A stretch of DNA of 64,000 nucleotides. It comes from Holothuria scabra. Lineage: Eukaryota; Echinodermata; Holothuroidea; Aspidochirotida; Holothuriidae. The position numbers and the translations under genes were made by a program. The notes under the pieces are model-generated. The model ran no database searches, was not told the DNA's origin, and saw only the letters and a program-made list of their open reading frames with translations. The stretch lies in assembly GCA_037179385.1 (NCBI GenBank), contig CM074179.1, positions 73,584,719-73,648,718 on the forward strand, in the 5' to 3' direction. Below, piece after piece: positions 15,240 to 47,179 of this stretch (within the stretch, counting starts at the first letter, position 1; each line of letters begins with the position of its first letter).

Positions 15240-15425
15240 TGAAATCATGTCAGCATCTATTACGGTTGTTAAGATATACCTCTTCAAAATCTGAATGTTC
15301 CTGAAGGAATGTAATTGTAAAAAAGGGAGTGTGGAGTTTTGTTGAGTGTTGCAGAGTGTTCACATATCTCTTTTTATTCCTACAATAATTACATCATAAA
15401 TTATTGAAAAAAGTACCACAATAAA
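15240..15425 (+). repeat. Interspersed repeat family A, copy 2 (partial)
   Basis: Shares AAATCATGTCAGCATCTATT, the TTAAGATATA..TCTTCAAA block and the AGTGTTGCAGAGTGTT block with the other copies, then stops. Confidence 0.7.
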
Positions 15426-16417
15426 CTTGAAGAGCACCTGCACTAATATATAAAGTATCTTACGTATCTACGTATGCACAAATTTTATTTTAAAAATATC
15501 AAATCTTACTCATTTCTTCACATACATATACATATAACATGCGTTGTTAATACGATCTCCATGTAAAGCCCCACTTAATAGGGATCCATAACGGTATTGT
15601 AAATGCCTTAACTTTACATAACACATAGTGGTGTAATTTACCCTTCGGAGCTGTCCTCTCTTTTAAGGAGCGTTTCGCGTTTTTCGAGCAAAAGGTCAAT
15701 TGATTTTATCTTTTGGCACTACTGCTTGACCATTCCACTGGTGGTGCTGTTTTAAAGTTGGAGTACTTTATTAGGGACAAAAACTCCCCTTGACGTTAGG
15801 TTTCGTAGCTTCTTTAACAGGACATATAAAACGGAACACAAATTAGATCGACCTTTGAATTTTTATTCGGTTATCTATTTAAACCGGCAATCTCAATACA
15901 AATTTTTCTTTTGTATTTGAATTGGAAGAGGTTATTCATATTTACTTTAGACCCAACTGAATTGCAGACTGTAACAGTTTACCGAAAAATAATCTACAAA
16001 CTGTGTTTCTTTCAAACGGAACAGCCGGTTCAAATAGCTGAGCGATAGAATGGTTTGTCACTACAACTCTGAACATCATGTGTTAGACTCGGGCAGCGCA
16101 ATTACAAGGTATCGACACTTACTCGACGACAAATTTGTATTATTCAAGTCCTAAGAAGAAATTTTTCTCATATTGGAAATTACCACGCCAAGATAACGTG
16201 GTCCGTATGAGATTGAAAACACGTAGGTGAGTGCAATTTACATTCGTACTTCACTTTCTTAATCTCTGAAGTGTGTTCAACTAAGTTTCTTTTAAATTTA
16301 AGAGCAAACCGTCTATGACGTAAATGAAATAATGTTAAAGGTAAGTGTGACGGGTCAAGAAAAACCCTGACCCTAGGTGGCAGTTCAGTTGTGAATTTTC
16401 CCGAGGAAAAATCATTT

Positions 16418-16925
16418 GAAATCATGTCAGCATCTATTACAGTTCTTAAGATATATCTTTTCAAAGTCTGGATGTTCCTCAAGCTATTTATTGCTTATTC
16501 TAAAAAAAGAAATGCGAAGTTTTGACCGATGTTGCACAGTTTTAGCATATCTTTTTTTTAACCCTACGATAATTGCATCTTTATTACTCTTCATATAGTT
16601 TATGGTTTGGTAATTAATGCTGATTTTTTTTTATTTTTAAACTTTCCAAATAAACCCTAGGACATATTTATCGTCCTTCAAATAAATGTTCCCTACATAA
16701 ATGATAATTTAAGCAATGAATGGTATGTATATCCCTAGACATAACACGATTTGTTTCATGAGCTTATGATTATTCATAACTAAGTGCAAATCAGAAGTTA
16801 TCTTGTAATATGGTCAGTCAGTAATGGATTTTGATGGAAACCGCTGCAATATTCCCGTTTATTACTGCTTTTTACATGAAATACCCAACTTTGTCATTTT
16901 CATGTCACACGACCTTCATTGAAAG
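16418..16925 (+). repeat. Interspersed repeat family A, copy 3
   Basis: It starts with the same AAATCATGTCAGCATCTATT as copy 2, 1.2 kb upstream, and runs through TTTATGGTTTGGTAATTAAT, ATGGATTTTGATGGAAACCG and ATGAAATACCCAACTTTGTC. It is full-length relative to copy 1. Confidence 0.75.
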
Positions 16926-17064
16926 TTTTTTATTGCAGCCGTTTTGATAAAAGACTTAGTTTTGATGGACCTAGAGTGTTTATTTTAAACTACCCATCAA
17001 ATGCATCTGATTGTGAGAAGAATATAGGAGTTCTTGCATATAGACAAAAGGCTTGGCTTTTCGG

Positions 17065-17560
17065 AGCACATTCAGCATCAAATGAGCAAGGTGAATAGCA
17101 TTATGGACCTTATTAGGCGTACATATACATTTTTGGTTAAGCAAATTTTTAGTAATATTGTTTCAGGCGCTTGTTAGGCCAGATGTCATTTGGAATATGC
17201 TGCTCCTGTTTGGTAACTTCAACATCTACGTGACATTGATGCTCTGGAAAATGTTCAGAGGAGAGCAGCTAAGTTGGTTCCATCCTTAAAGGATTTAAGT
17301 AATCCGGAAAGGTTAGAATAACTTAAATTGACAACTTATGTTTAGTGCAATTACGCATACCCGTGGCCATAGTCAGAAGCTATTTTAAGAGTTTTGTAAA
17401 CTCAACATTAGAACATTAAGTTTTGCTTGTAGAGTTGTGTACGTTTGGAGTAGCCTTCCTAAAATTAGTATAGTTTCAGTTGCTACTGTTTTCCAGTTTG
17501 AGAAACCTTTGGACAGATTTTGGGCTGGCCAAGAGATTGTGCTGAACTATAAAGCTGATT
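17065..17560 (+). pseudogene. Decayed LINE (CR1/jockey-like) reverse-transcriptase C-terminal fragment
   Basis: Conceptual reading with frameshifts gives known RT tail blocks in order: EHIQHQMSKVNSIMDLIRRT, then HLEYAAPVW (in a different frame from the preceding LVRPD), DIDALENVQRRAAKLVPSL, NPERLE, and near the end VVYVWSSLPKI followed by FQFEKPLDRFW. Frame changes and stops show it is dead. The upstream polymerase and endonuclease parts are absent. Family assignment is by motif memory only. Confidence 0.75.
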
Positions 17561-19274
17561 TTTATATCTAAGTAATTGGCAAGTATGGCAGTCACCCATC
17601 TGCCCATAGCTTGCTATTGCTGAACCAGTTGCCGATGGTACAGATGGTGAATGAGACGCTGACATAGATGTCTTTAAGACCTGCTTTCACTGAGGTTCCT
17701 AAGGTATCGGTCGTCAAGTATCAATGGAAAGAAGCCTTTTCTCAGTGTTGTAATAGGTGTTTCAGTCTAATGGGCTTCCATCTACAACATTGTTAATTTT
17801 GGGACGATAGCAAATACAGGCACGAATCCAAGTACTGTTTAGTAAAGAAGAATATAACACCCTTAATTGAACGAACATGGTAACAGTCAAATGCAGATTC
17901 TCTGTGATAGTAGACGAAACATTATTTACAGGTATTGTAATCACATTAACAGAGCTAAGGTTTTGCGACCATCGTTATTATAAATATTCGCACACCGCAG
18001 TTATGAAATGTAAACTGAAACTTTCCTGTTCAAGGATAATTCTTCAATGGTACTTTAGAAAGACTTGTCGTTTGGGGAAAACGTATAATTCAGTACAACA
18101 TCGTGGAAGCTGATTGCTTTTGTGCCATGTGCTATACATTCAAACAGCATTGCCTATAAATATGCATTCAACACAACGTCAAAGTTGACGGGTGTACTTA
18201 TGGTACCACTGAGCACACTGACTTACCATTACTGATTACTAATTTGGTTTTGTTCATACGTTAGAATTAATGCATTCAATACAGTAAACAGCTTCAATTA
18301 AACTGTAACAATATGATCTCTGTTGGTTTGAATTCACTTAACAATTACGTAAGATATTTATGTTGACAATTTTGTTCCAAATGGTTGGAATTGAATGAGG
18401 AGGAGAAGTATGAAATATTTATGCATTCAAATTTAGAATGTTTGTTTGTCTTGTATTATGAAGGCTGCAACAACGAAAAGTGTTCTTCAAAATAAAGCAA
18501 GAAGTGTTATATAATATTTATATGCTATATGTTTTGGGCTTTTCGAAGCAGCAGCATTTTAACAAACACTCGCTTTTCCTTCCCAGATTATCGAAATTGA
18601 AAATCCACTTTTTTGTCTTCAACCCAATCTGTCAATCAAGGCTTAACATGGCTCGCATACATCCAGAACAAGGTGAGGCTAAATTTCAACAGTACATTTT
18701 GGTGTAAAACCGTTAACAAAGATCCGAATTGCGAAAACCAATTAAACCACTAAATACCTACAGTACCTGTTGTAATAGTCATTTCAAAGTGTGGTGAATT
18801 GGTGAATATAAATTCCCATGTTCTACATCAAAACATCACTAGATTTTTTATGCAACTAAAATAAAAAATGTTTTTGAAATTTTTAAAACCAGTCTTGTAA
18901 CTTGTCACAGTGCAGGTTAAGTCGAGATTGGGAAAAACAAGTCATTTCCACCATTGCTTACATCACGACAGGTCGCTACCGTTGTCTGGTCACGTCAAAC
19001 AGCTGTCCGAGTTAACTCAGTCGAATCAGTCACATTGTTTAACAAATAATTTTGAGTCATCATATTTTTTTGGAAATTAAAGATAAAATTTATGTAACTA
19101 TCATATGCTTGCAGAGAGTTTTATTTTCTTTTCCGACTGAATAATAGCCAAGTACCACGTTTTCGCAATATACGTGAAATTTCACGTTTCAATTGTCTCT
19201 TCCCTTGATGAAAGTAAGACATTTGACAAGTCGCTTTCAACTTATTAGAACAATCAGGAATGTAACAGTTTTGG

Positions 19275-19996
19275 CCAGTGGCGTAGCTACAAGTGGGAGG
19301 GGTACAGTTCCCCCCTAGATCTAAAAAGTGAAAAAATCGGAAATTTGCCATTTGTGACACCATTTAACAACAATGTGGTTTCCCCGACTCTTCTTTCAAA
19401 AAATTCGATTCTCTCCAACAAGAGCTTCATATTATTAATAATTTGTTTCAAAAAGCACAATTGCCCTTGCAATTCCCAATCCAGTATTTCTCGCTCATAA
19501 ATCAGTTTGGTAAACTTTTTCCAAGATCTGGAAATGATGAAATCGGAAATTTGCCATTTGTGATACGACATCATCAAATGACACCGGAAACTACAGTGTT
19601 GTTTTCATTAATTTTTTTTCATCATGTTCCATTTCCCCCAAGATAAGCTCAACTTCTAAAGTGTCGTCGGAGAATCTCAATTTGAAGGTCTTACATAACG
19701 TTTTGTAGCAACAACAATCTTTGGCCACCGTGCAATTTCAGATTTGACAATGGGAATACAGATTCGTCAGTTATCCCCCTTTTTTTCAAATTTCGTTACA
19801 GGAAACCCAGACTCCAAAATTTTCTGCAATACAAGCCCCATATTGTCAAATAATTGATTAAAAGGGGCAAACATTTCGGCGCGCGTTGCGCGCAATAAAG
19901 TACGTCATTATACTGTGGGGTTCACACTTTGAAAAAAATGGAAAAATTGGGTGCTTTCCTCCCCCCGGAAAAATAGCTGGCTACGATACTGATTAC
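19275..19996 (+). repeat. Interspersed repeat family C, copy 1
   Basis: Diverged relative of 57,330-57,975. Shared blocks: CGGAAATTTGCCATTTGTGA / CAGAAATTAGCTACACTTGT, AGTTTGGTAAACTTTTTCCA, AGCAACAACAATCTTTGG, CAGGAAACCCAGACTCCAAA and TCTGCAATACAAGC. The left end CAGTGGCGTAGC and the inverted right end CAGTATCGTAGCC are similar, so it may be a hAT-like element; the flanking 8-mers do not match. A CGCGCGTTGCGCGC palindrome lies at about 19,880. Confidence 0.6.
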
Positions 19997-22900
19997 ACGG
20001 AAACTTGGAAAAAGAACAAAAGTGAATTTGCAGCCCGGTGGAAAATCGCTTTCCTGCACCTGGATGGTACGAGTTTGAATTTAGACAAATTCAATTATTC
20101 AGGAAGTTCCTCATATGCTTCAGCTTTCATAGAAAGAGGGGTCCCCTCGGCTACATGTAAGGTACACCATAAAGCTAAAACACTTTTATGAAGGGATTAT
20201 GATAAATTCTGTAAACAACTGTAAATGGATTTCTGTTGACATTAGTGACACCATTGATATTAATCAGTTTGCGGGAAACTTATGACAGAATACCCTAAGC
20301 CTCACTGAGATATGTTAGTGGTGTCGGTTGTGCTTGTGCACATGCGCTCAAAGCGTTTCAAAACTTCGTTACTTCGGTGAAAATGCCCTGCTTCACTCGC
20401 AAAATTAAGAAGTAACAATGTTCCAGCTGAAAAGATTCAGCCTATGATCTCCTTGCTCTGTGTACAAAAACCCAGACAAACAGGGGATAATTTAAATAGC
20501 TTGCGAACAATGAACCGACCATGGACTGTGATAACACAGGCTCGACGCGCTGCTGCACGATAGGTTATTACGATCTACTTGGAAGTTAAATCAATGTTTG
20601 AGATATTAAAGGTCAAGAGCAGTCCCGATCCCCAAAATTTTATTTTGAAGTGGCAGCTAAATATCACGTTTTCCTCTCATTTCTCTTTTAAGTATCTTCA
20701 ATCATATTTTATGGGTTGAATTATGCGTGTGCAAAAATTTAGGTAAACCAAGAAGCTACTTCAATAAAATATCATATTTGAGAAGAAAAAAATGTTGTCA
20801 CATGACTCTCAACAGCCAATCATGAAACAATTTGTTTACTTCATTATTTCAATTTTGGGTGGCTGCTGTTGCCCGGTAAAAAACGAATACCAGCATACCT
20901 TGGATTAAATGGTTTAAATAACAACAAGAGCACAATATCTTTCACGGTTCCTAGTACAGAATAATGGTAATTATATGGATTTTTTACGGGAGTAATTATT
21001 ACAAATAGACGTTTAAATGTTACCATAATGAGTCATCTTATACCAGTGTAGTGTAGCCATACTATGCTTTTGTCTAGTGTGTGTGTACAATGCCAGGCAT
21101 GTGCCTCTTAGAATCAATTTACATTGTGAGATCAATGTACAGCATGGAATGAGGTATATCAAACTTTTTGGTTTACGTACAAAATTCAACCATAAATGCG
21201 TGTTTAGTGAGTGGATAACAGTAGTCAGATGGAAGCACCGCCAGGGCCTGAATAAGTCTACTGTAAATAGCAACTCGTAGAATGTAGTGCTTAAAAAACC
21301 AAGAATAGCTGAAAAATCTGCTGATATTCCAAATTGGTTAAAGTCGGATCAGCTAAAACCTTAACTAAACCAATTTACGTTGGTTTAAGTCGGTTTTTAA
21401 GCCACCTTAATTGAACCAATTTGTGGGAATTGTTATATCCATTGTGGCTTACTGGCTTGTTGTCCCCATTTCATTGTTTATGCTGAGCAAAAAGCACAAT
21501 ACTAGTAGGTTTCAAATTTGAAGTATTCGAAGTTACCCGGCAAGGAGTCGAACTCACCTCCAGTCCTCTTAGCCTCAAGTTAGGTAGTTGAAACATCAGT
21601 AACGTAACTGGTATTTCACAAGTGAGGGGTTGGTATGAACATAACGACAACAGATAGGCAGTGCACCGAACCTTGTCAAAGAGGTATCACTTGACCAGTC
21701 ATCCTGCACCCTGCAGCGTGAGATCGTGACTCTCGCGTCCATCTGTCCCAACAAGCCTTCCCAGGGAATTTCGAAAAAGGTGGCAACGTTATCGCACAGG
21801 ATTGTAGCGAAGAGTTTTATGTTGTCTGTAGTGACGCAATGTGATAACAATTTTGAGAGAACCACATTTTGAAGCCTACCACAGATATATGTACAGGCTT
21901 CGGCTGTATGGGTACGTAGCGTGCCAATAATTCTCTGTTCTGGAGGGAATTACCCCAGACCTCCCTTAAGTGATCTGAGGTAAAAGGTCGCTAGAGGAGA
22001 ACGTGACAAAGCTATACTCACGAAGCTCTACTTCTCCTAAAGGTGGCGGACAAGTAATACGCCCATGACGGGGGTCCAAGGTCTATGCTACGATGCTACC
22101 ACGAGGCAGGCTTGGTGTGTTTCAGTATTATTATAGTAAACTATAGAGGGATATTCCCCGAGTGTCCGCGAAATGGGAATACTAGCATGGAGATTTTATC
22201 AGGACTATGTATAACAGCAAGTGCCTATCGAAATTTTAACAATTACAATTACATAGTTATTACATTATTTTCACGTTGAACAGAATTTTTCATGGCGACT
22301 AGAGTATATTTTTTATTTAAATAAATTCGTGATACGAGTAGTATTAGCTTCAATTTATGTAGGACTTAAGTCTTCATTTTAATCAGGTTAATCAAGGATT
22401 AAGTCAACTTTAGGCAAACCCATTGATGCACAACAACTAACTCCGAACCTTTCCTTATTTTGGTGGAACGTCGAACTTTTCAGAAAACTTTGTACAGTTT
22501 TGCAGCAAATTGTGATCCTCAATCTTTCAATAAGTGGGACTGATTGTAACAATAATTGCTCACGAAGAGTGTCGACATTAGCAGACAAGTAATCTGACTG
22601 GTTAAACGTGCTAAAGGGTTTCAGCAAGGGGTAGGCCTAGTGAAAGATAATGCCCTACGAGGGGGCCAAACAACCCAAAACTTGTCAGTGGTGATGGGTT
22701 TCCGAAACGATGCCGAACAATGAGGGAAGGGGGCAGAAAAGTTAGAATATGGAAGCTCCCTTTCAGATCAACACATGCACAAGGAAATCGAAATTCATCC
22801 TTAAATTGCTGATGTGGCAACTCAAAATGTGCACTATACATCGACGAAATACAGTTTTGAGGATGTTTTGCACAATGACAGGGAAAGTTTAACAAGGAAA

Positions 22901-25900
22901 TAAGGAAAGCTTTTTGGGTATTTGAGGTTTTTGAGCACCGCTGATTCACCCATTAAGCTTTGTAATCATTTGGTGACCTTGAAATATGAACAAGAGACTG
23001 AATCCGAGAATTAAAAAACTGAATTGAAGGGGGAAGCGAGTGCAACTACATCTTTTAGTACATGTATTGATTCTGAGGGAAAAACAAGTACTGTAGTTTT
23101 ACAGTCCATTAAAGACGTTGCATGGGTTAATTGGAGGTGGACATAATGATGGTGGTTGAAGAAATTATCAGGAATAACTCAAGGGAAGGGGTCAAAAGTT
23201 AAAACCATGGTAAAAAGGGTCAAATCTGTTATGAGGTCACATATGAACCTGTTATGAGGTCACACATAAAACTGAAATTTATTTTATTGTATGGACAAGA
23301 ATGAAACAGTAAACTGAAAATACCCTAGCCTTTAACTAAAGCTTTTGAAATGCAAATTTGGCATTTTACTGAGATTGGAAGAAACTGAGTGGGCAGATGG
23401 TAACGAGTCAGCTGAGATTCCAAAAACTGAACATTGGAACAATTTTAATACAATTTCCGTAGCAGGTAACTCAAGGACGTCAATGCCGACAAAACTGCCC
23501 CTGGCATTTAATTTTTAACACCAATTATTCAATGGAGTAGACTGGATGCATTTTGTACAGTTTATATTCCATTGTATACTCAGTGGGCCATCAAGTGTAC
23601 ACTTAAGAGCTCTATCATACCAAAATTTTAATATTTAATGCCAATGCACATTTGCACTTGGCACGGCTCGCACAGTCGAAGGTCGCCCCAATATACCCGC
23701 TCCACTCTTTCCTCTTTTCTAAGTTGAATACAAATTTCTTCCCTCCCCAGTCTTAACTCTTCTAGATTAAGAGCAGAATTTTTAAAGAGACATTGATGTT
23801 TCTTGGCAAACACGATTATATCTTTACCTTTAGATCTGAGAATAGATGGAATTTCATGTAAAACTCACAGTAACAATAAGAGTTGCAGTAGAAATGACGT
23901 GAAAGACAGATCTCAACTGCTTACATACCCCTACCCCCAGGTCGGCATAAGTGTTACCGGGGAGTAGTTGGAAGGAGATGCAACGGACACTTTAATTTAT
24001 GCTAGTACTTTAAGACCCACTTAAATGAATGAAATAAGCTTTATAATTGCCGCAAAGGTATTTCCTTCCTTTACTCGCGGTGCCGTTTCAATATCATTCC
24101 TGGAACACCATGTCATTCAAGACAGCTAACTCTTAGACAAGTCGGTCATGCTGAACAGTACTTTGACAAGTAGATCTGTACCGCCAATAGTTTAAGAGCA
24201 GGTGCAATCAGTCTCGAAACGACTGGTGAAGTGAAATAAATGAAATCTTTTAGCCCCTCCCTTAACAAGGTATAACACGCGAAAAAGATTCACAGGCAGA
24301 AGTCCGATTTTGTTACAAACAGATCAGAAGTTTCTTCAAATTTCCAGTAATGGCCAGATATAAATTCTTGTTCTGATTTTTACATATAACTAAATTATAT
24401 TTTTTTCATATGCGACATCGAGCGACACTGACCGAAAATTACTGTTATTTCCCCGACGACTGGCAATGCTGTGGCAGCGGGAAAAACCTGTCGGATCTTC
24501 TCTAAACGTAGCAGAAGACAAACATTTTTTATGTGTATTTCCTTATCCCGTACGAGCATACAAATGCCAAGACTAATACAAGAGACGGATTAATGTGTAC
24601 AAACCTCATTTCAAAGCGTTCCATCTCCAGCCAAATCACAACTCCCTGGTTTTACGTGTTCCAAGAGTGCTGTTAAGTACTTCTCAGGGAAGAAAGGGAT
24701 GTTATAGGTGTGCTGTTTTATCAGACTTTTATATATTTACCTTAGTTCCCACTCTTTATCGAAGTGTGCAAAAATTGCCCTAGTCAAATTGATTTCAAAA
24801 ATTGAAGGCCTGGGCAACCCCATGACTCCAGTCAGGCCATGGATACGGGTTACCATACTGGAAGGTATGCAAGGTGGTACAAAATTTCTTCAGCATGCTA
24901 TTTAGTGTTTTCGCACCAATTTGTTGGAGTACATTTCTTCCTTTTTGCATACAGTACAAATTGCATTAAATACATGGCATGGTTATATGAAAGTTTCGGG
25001 CATTCCAGCACTGTTTTGTAAAAATCATAGTTAACTCACCCTTTAAGTAAAATAACTTATAACCACGACAAACTATCATTCGTTCGTTTTATTTTGATAT
25101 GAAACATGCTTTAGTTAGATAGAAATTGAGGAGGTAATTGTTGATGGAAGTTGGGCTCTTTTGTCACAACTTCGTGTTGTTTTATGTCCCTAAGCTTCGC
25201 GCACCATTAATTTTAGTGATGGCGTCATTTGTGGGAGTAGAATCAGATACCACATTTGTCAAACGTTGCCAAAAATGGTGTTTCGGCAATTCCTCAGTAT
25301 TTAAATGAGTTAAAACTGACTAGGACCGAGTTTTTGTTGACAAAGTTGATGACTGTTTTCCATTCATTTTAAATTAAAGGCCTGGTAAAAGTTGTCTTGG
25401 TTTAACCCCTCAAAATAGCACTAAGTAACAGTAAAATGTGCGGAATGTTTGCCAAGTAAATTATTAACGATAACTCATTGGCGTTGGCAATAAAAAATAA
25501 GGTTTCCATTTGTTTATGCTCTAATATTTTAAATAAATGATAATGATGTTATTTTAAATTTTTTAACTACCTATTATGTCATGATATGTAGCATTCATGA
25601 ATTACTCTCCTATTTTTAGAGCAGTTATTTACAGTTCACCGTTTCTACACAACGATGTGTATTGGTTTACACTTTAAGTGTGAAAAAACAGTTGCATCAC
25701 TGTTGTGTAGATTTTCTTATATCTCTTTTTAAGAGTGCAATAGGCCTATTGGGACAATTTCAGAAATGTTATAGTGCTATCGGAACCCTAGTGGCAAAAT
25801 CTGGTCAGTCCTGTGGCAGCCTGTTATCGACCAATTCGGGAGTCCATCCTCCAAAAATCTTCGGGTATCGATTAGAAACTATTATATGAGCCCAGTCAGC

Positions 25901-28300
25901 GGTCCTCGGCTGATTCTCGATCGGCAATGACCACCAGATATTGCTATGACCACGAGCCAGGACCACAAAATTAATACTTGATCTATCCGTGCATGTCGTG
26001 TCCCGCACGTTTAGGCTATGCACTTTCCATCCCAAGGGGCCTTCACAGTGACATGCAGCAAAACTAAATGTAAACAAATAGTGACGATACTTAATTTGCG
26101 TTTCTATTGAATAATTAAAAAGGCAAAATACTTGTTTCATGATTAAAAAACCTGTGTTTTGTAGAAAAACGTTCCCCTTCTCATTCCGGCCATTTCAATT
26201 ATCTTAACTAAATTATTCCTAGCCCTCAAAAGTGTCTTGCATCCCACCTTGTGCAGACACAGATCCTATAACATTGCCCATATCCTGCGCTGACATTTCA
26301 TACCAGGTGAAAAGAAGGTGAATGCTGTTTTTGCATGTTGTAAAATGTGAGCTTGTTTGTGTTTTTTCTTCGGGATTTGATGTCCAAGTCAAAGTTGTAA
26401 CATTGGATAAACTCCATTCAACTATTCTGGACTCAGTATTAAGACAATTCACAAAATATGGTAATGCGTTTACATTGTGAATCTCCCCAGCGGTAATAAA
26501 CAGAGATCAACACTTCTTATCGATTCCATGCTATGCTTCCTATGGAATCACATCCATGCTAGCGAACAACATTCTAATTGTAAAGCCCTATACATTTACA
26601 CAGGGAACCAATTTGGAACGGGTGTTAACCTCTAAGCAAAGTGTTATTGAAGACGAAATGGTACGCCCAATTTCTTGGTTTTTCTAGTTGTCAGGTGCGA
26701 TCATTTACGATCATCAGTAAAACGGTACGTCTATACTCGGCAAAGCACTGTCCAATCGACAGATGTGCCGACAAAAGCAGGCAATTTACCAACAAAGAAT
26801 CCGAGAAGGTCAAGTGTGGGGAGAAACATCCTCCTGCCGTTCTTACTTTACGCTAGTCTCATACATTGTCATGCATTTTATGTTGCGAAGATAACACTAA
26901 TAAATTGTACAGTTGGCGATTAAAAGAATAGTCCAGAACTGAATTTATAATATTTCCCTTTAAGTTTGTTTCTATGGGGCTAGTCTTCATTCGGTTTCGT
27001 TTCAGGCGCAAGTCAAAATCAAGCTAACTCATTCTCGACGGTGTCTCGACTAAAGATATTTTGGACCATTGTAAGAGATAATAATAGGCAGCGCACAACG
27101 GTACTGGAGTTGAGTGTTGCTAATCCTGTTACAAAACTGATACAAATGCACGATCTTTCAAAGTTGAATAACTGCGATCTTGTCGGATTTATTTATGAAT
27201 CAATCAAGCAAAATATTCTTGAAAAAAAATTTATGGTTATTTTCTTTGTATCAATAACACGACCGATGTTTGGACGACTTTTGTTTATTCGACGTATTCA
27301 TTATGTCCTTATATACCATACTGAAATTTCCTGTTTCTCGTTGTTGAAAAATTTCACAAACGATGATTTTCAACACCAACGAGAACCAACATTGCTCCTA
27401 AACGAAAACGGTTAGGCTCAAATAAATGTACCAAGGCTTGTTATAAACTTCATTGCGATATGTAGACGAAAGGAATATTGTCTACTTACTTCCTTCTGAA
27501 ATATTCTGTCTTTGGCGAAAACTATCATTAATTTACCGTTTTACGCAATAATTGCAAGGAACGATCTTCCCGGGGAAAAGTAAAATGAAGCACGAAGATT
27601 AAGTGTACATTTAGTTAATGATTGGCTTTCAATCATGCTACAATATTGGCTTTTACTGAATTGCTGAAGTTATTTTGGAAGAGTCCCCTACGACAACCTC
27701 TTTTGTAATAGTTAAATGTAAAAACCTCCTCCGAGGTGGTTGTAACTTCTGCCTAAGGTAAAATAATATGACATTAAGGAAAACATAAAGTCTACTCTTT
27801 TCGTACAGAATGAGTAGTTTAGCTGGTGAATTAAATAATATTGTGAATGGTTAACATAAGTTAAAGGGAGGAAAAGAAGAAAACTGAAAAACCCAGCAAA
27901 ACAGTAAACAGTTGCCACTCTTTGAAACTAGAATAAATCACCACTAACAAGACATAGTAATAAGCACATGAGTCACGTAGCTGTATATACGGTATGCTAA
28001 CGGTGTGTTCTTTATTCGCATATTAATGTTAAGTTACTAGTCTTGCATACTGCTCAGTTCACTTGATGAAAAACATACATGCACTCATCAAATGTTAGAC
28101 GAACCTTCTGACCTACGGTCAAGGTCCATCAATATTCGTTAGGGGTGTCAGCGCTCCCTTCAATGTAACAATCGATCGAAGATTTCATACACTTTGACGT
28201 ACGTTTTGCCGGCTGCTATGTCGGGTGATCATGGGAATGGCCACGATGGCCGTTCACCGCACGAGTTCGTGTATTGGGCCTCTCATTTTTCCCTCTAGTG
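19997..28300. other. Large gene-poor stretch
   Basis: No splice-bounded exon or domain found over about 8 kb. A B-box-like GAGTTCGACTCC is on the minus strand near 21,545, perhaps a tRNA-derived SINE. CAGTCTCGAAACGACTGG near 24,208 is a short hairpin followed by AATAAATG, resembling a retroelement end. Otherwise nothing. Confidence 0.4.
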
Positions 28301-28457
28301 ATGCTTCATTCAGCCTTTCCTTCTGTGATAAGAGCTAACTTAAGGTTTATCCAAGTGTTGGTTTCAATTTATGATCGACTGTATTACTATTCACCCTCTA
28401 ACCTACACATTTGTCAGAATTCAATTTGCAATGAAGATCTATTTATTTTCAATGATG
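28301..28457 (+). CDS. Possible 5' coding exon of the DED-ZU5-UPA-DD gene
   Basis: An open frame from ATG 28301 runs to a GTATGT donor at 28458 and ends in phase 1, the phase needed by the next exon at 28707. The last residues (DLFIFND) resemble the start of that next exon (FLIFHEEED), so the true exon could be only the short 3' part, entered at the AG before 28422 or before 28437. The upstream part contains many hydrophobic and aromatic residues and resembles no domain I know. It could equally be non-coding. No promoter was recognised upstream. Confidence 0.3.
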
Positions 28458-28706
28458 GTATGTGTTGAGAGTTCTCACGTGATGTCACACGGACTTTGCG
28501 CATGGCTAGCCTTCAGACAGGACGGTTGCTAATACCTTTTTAGGACGAAACCGAGAACTTTCTTTTGTTTCAGCTTTATGCCAATACTTTGGAGAGATAC
28601 CGTCATGTATATAATTTTATCTTGTTATGTGCACATTATCACTTGAAATGTTTTCCTTGAAATTCATTTTTCATGGGTTTTGTATTTATTGCTCATATTG
28701 TTTTAG

Positions 28707-47045
<18,339 letters not shown>

Positions 47046-47151
47046 ACCATCTATAAATAATCTAAGTATACTACAATGCATAAACGAAATTACTCACAAA
47101 TTTATCAGATCTTCCTTTCCTCAGGACCAGTTGGTTAGAAATATACGGATA

Positions 47152-47167
47152 AATAAAGAGTAATAAA
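47152..47167 (+). terminator. Poly(A) signals after the death-domain exon
   Basis: Two AATAAA hexamers at 47152-47157 and 47162-47167, about 110 bases after the TAA at 47043. They give a short, plausible 3' UTR for the long isoform. Confidence 0.55.
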
Positions 47168-47179
47168 TAGCAAACTGAA

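Noticed and set aside
22388..22949. Two overlapping minus-strand frames of 79 and 112 codons
   Set aside because: No motif, no splice-supported join and no similarity I can name.
24208..24226. Second hammerhead near CTCGAAACGACTGG
   Set aside because: It has a CGAAAC word and a small hairpin, but no CTGANGA core or stem I partner.
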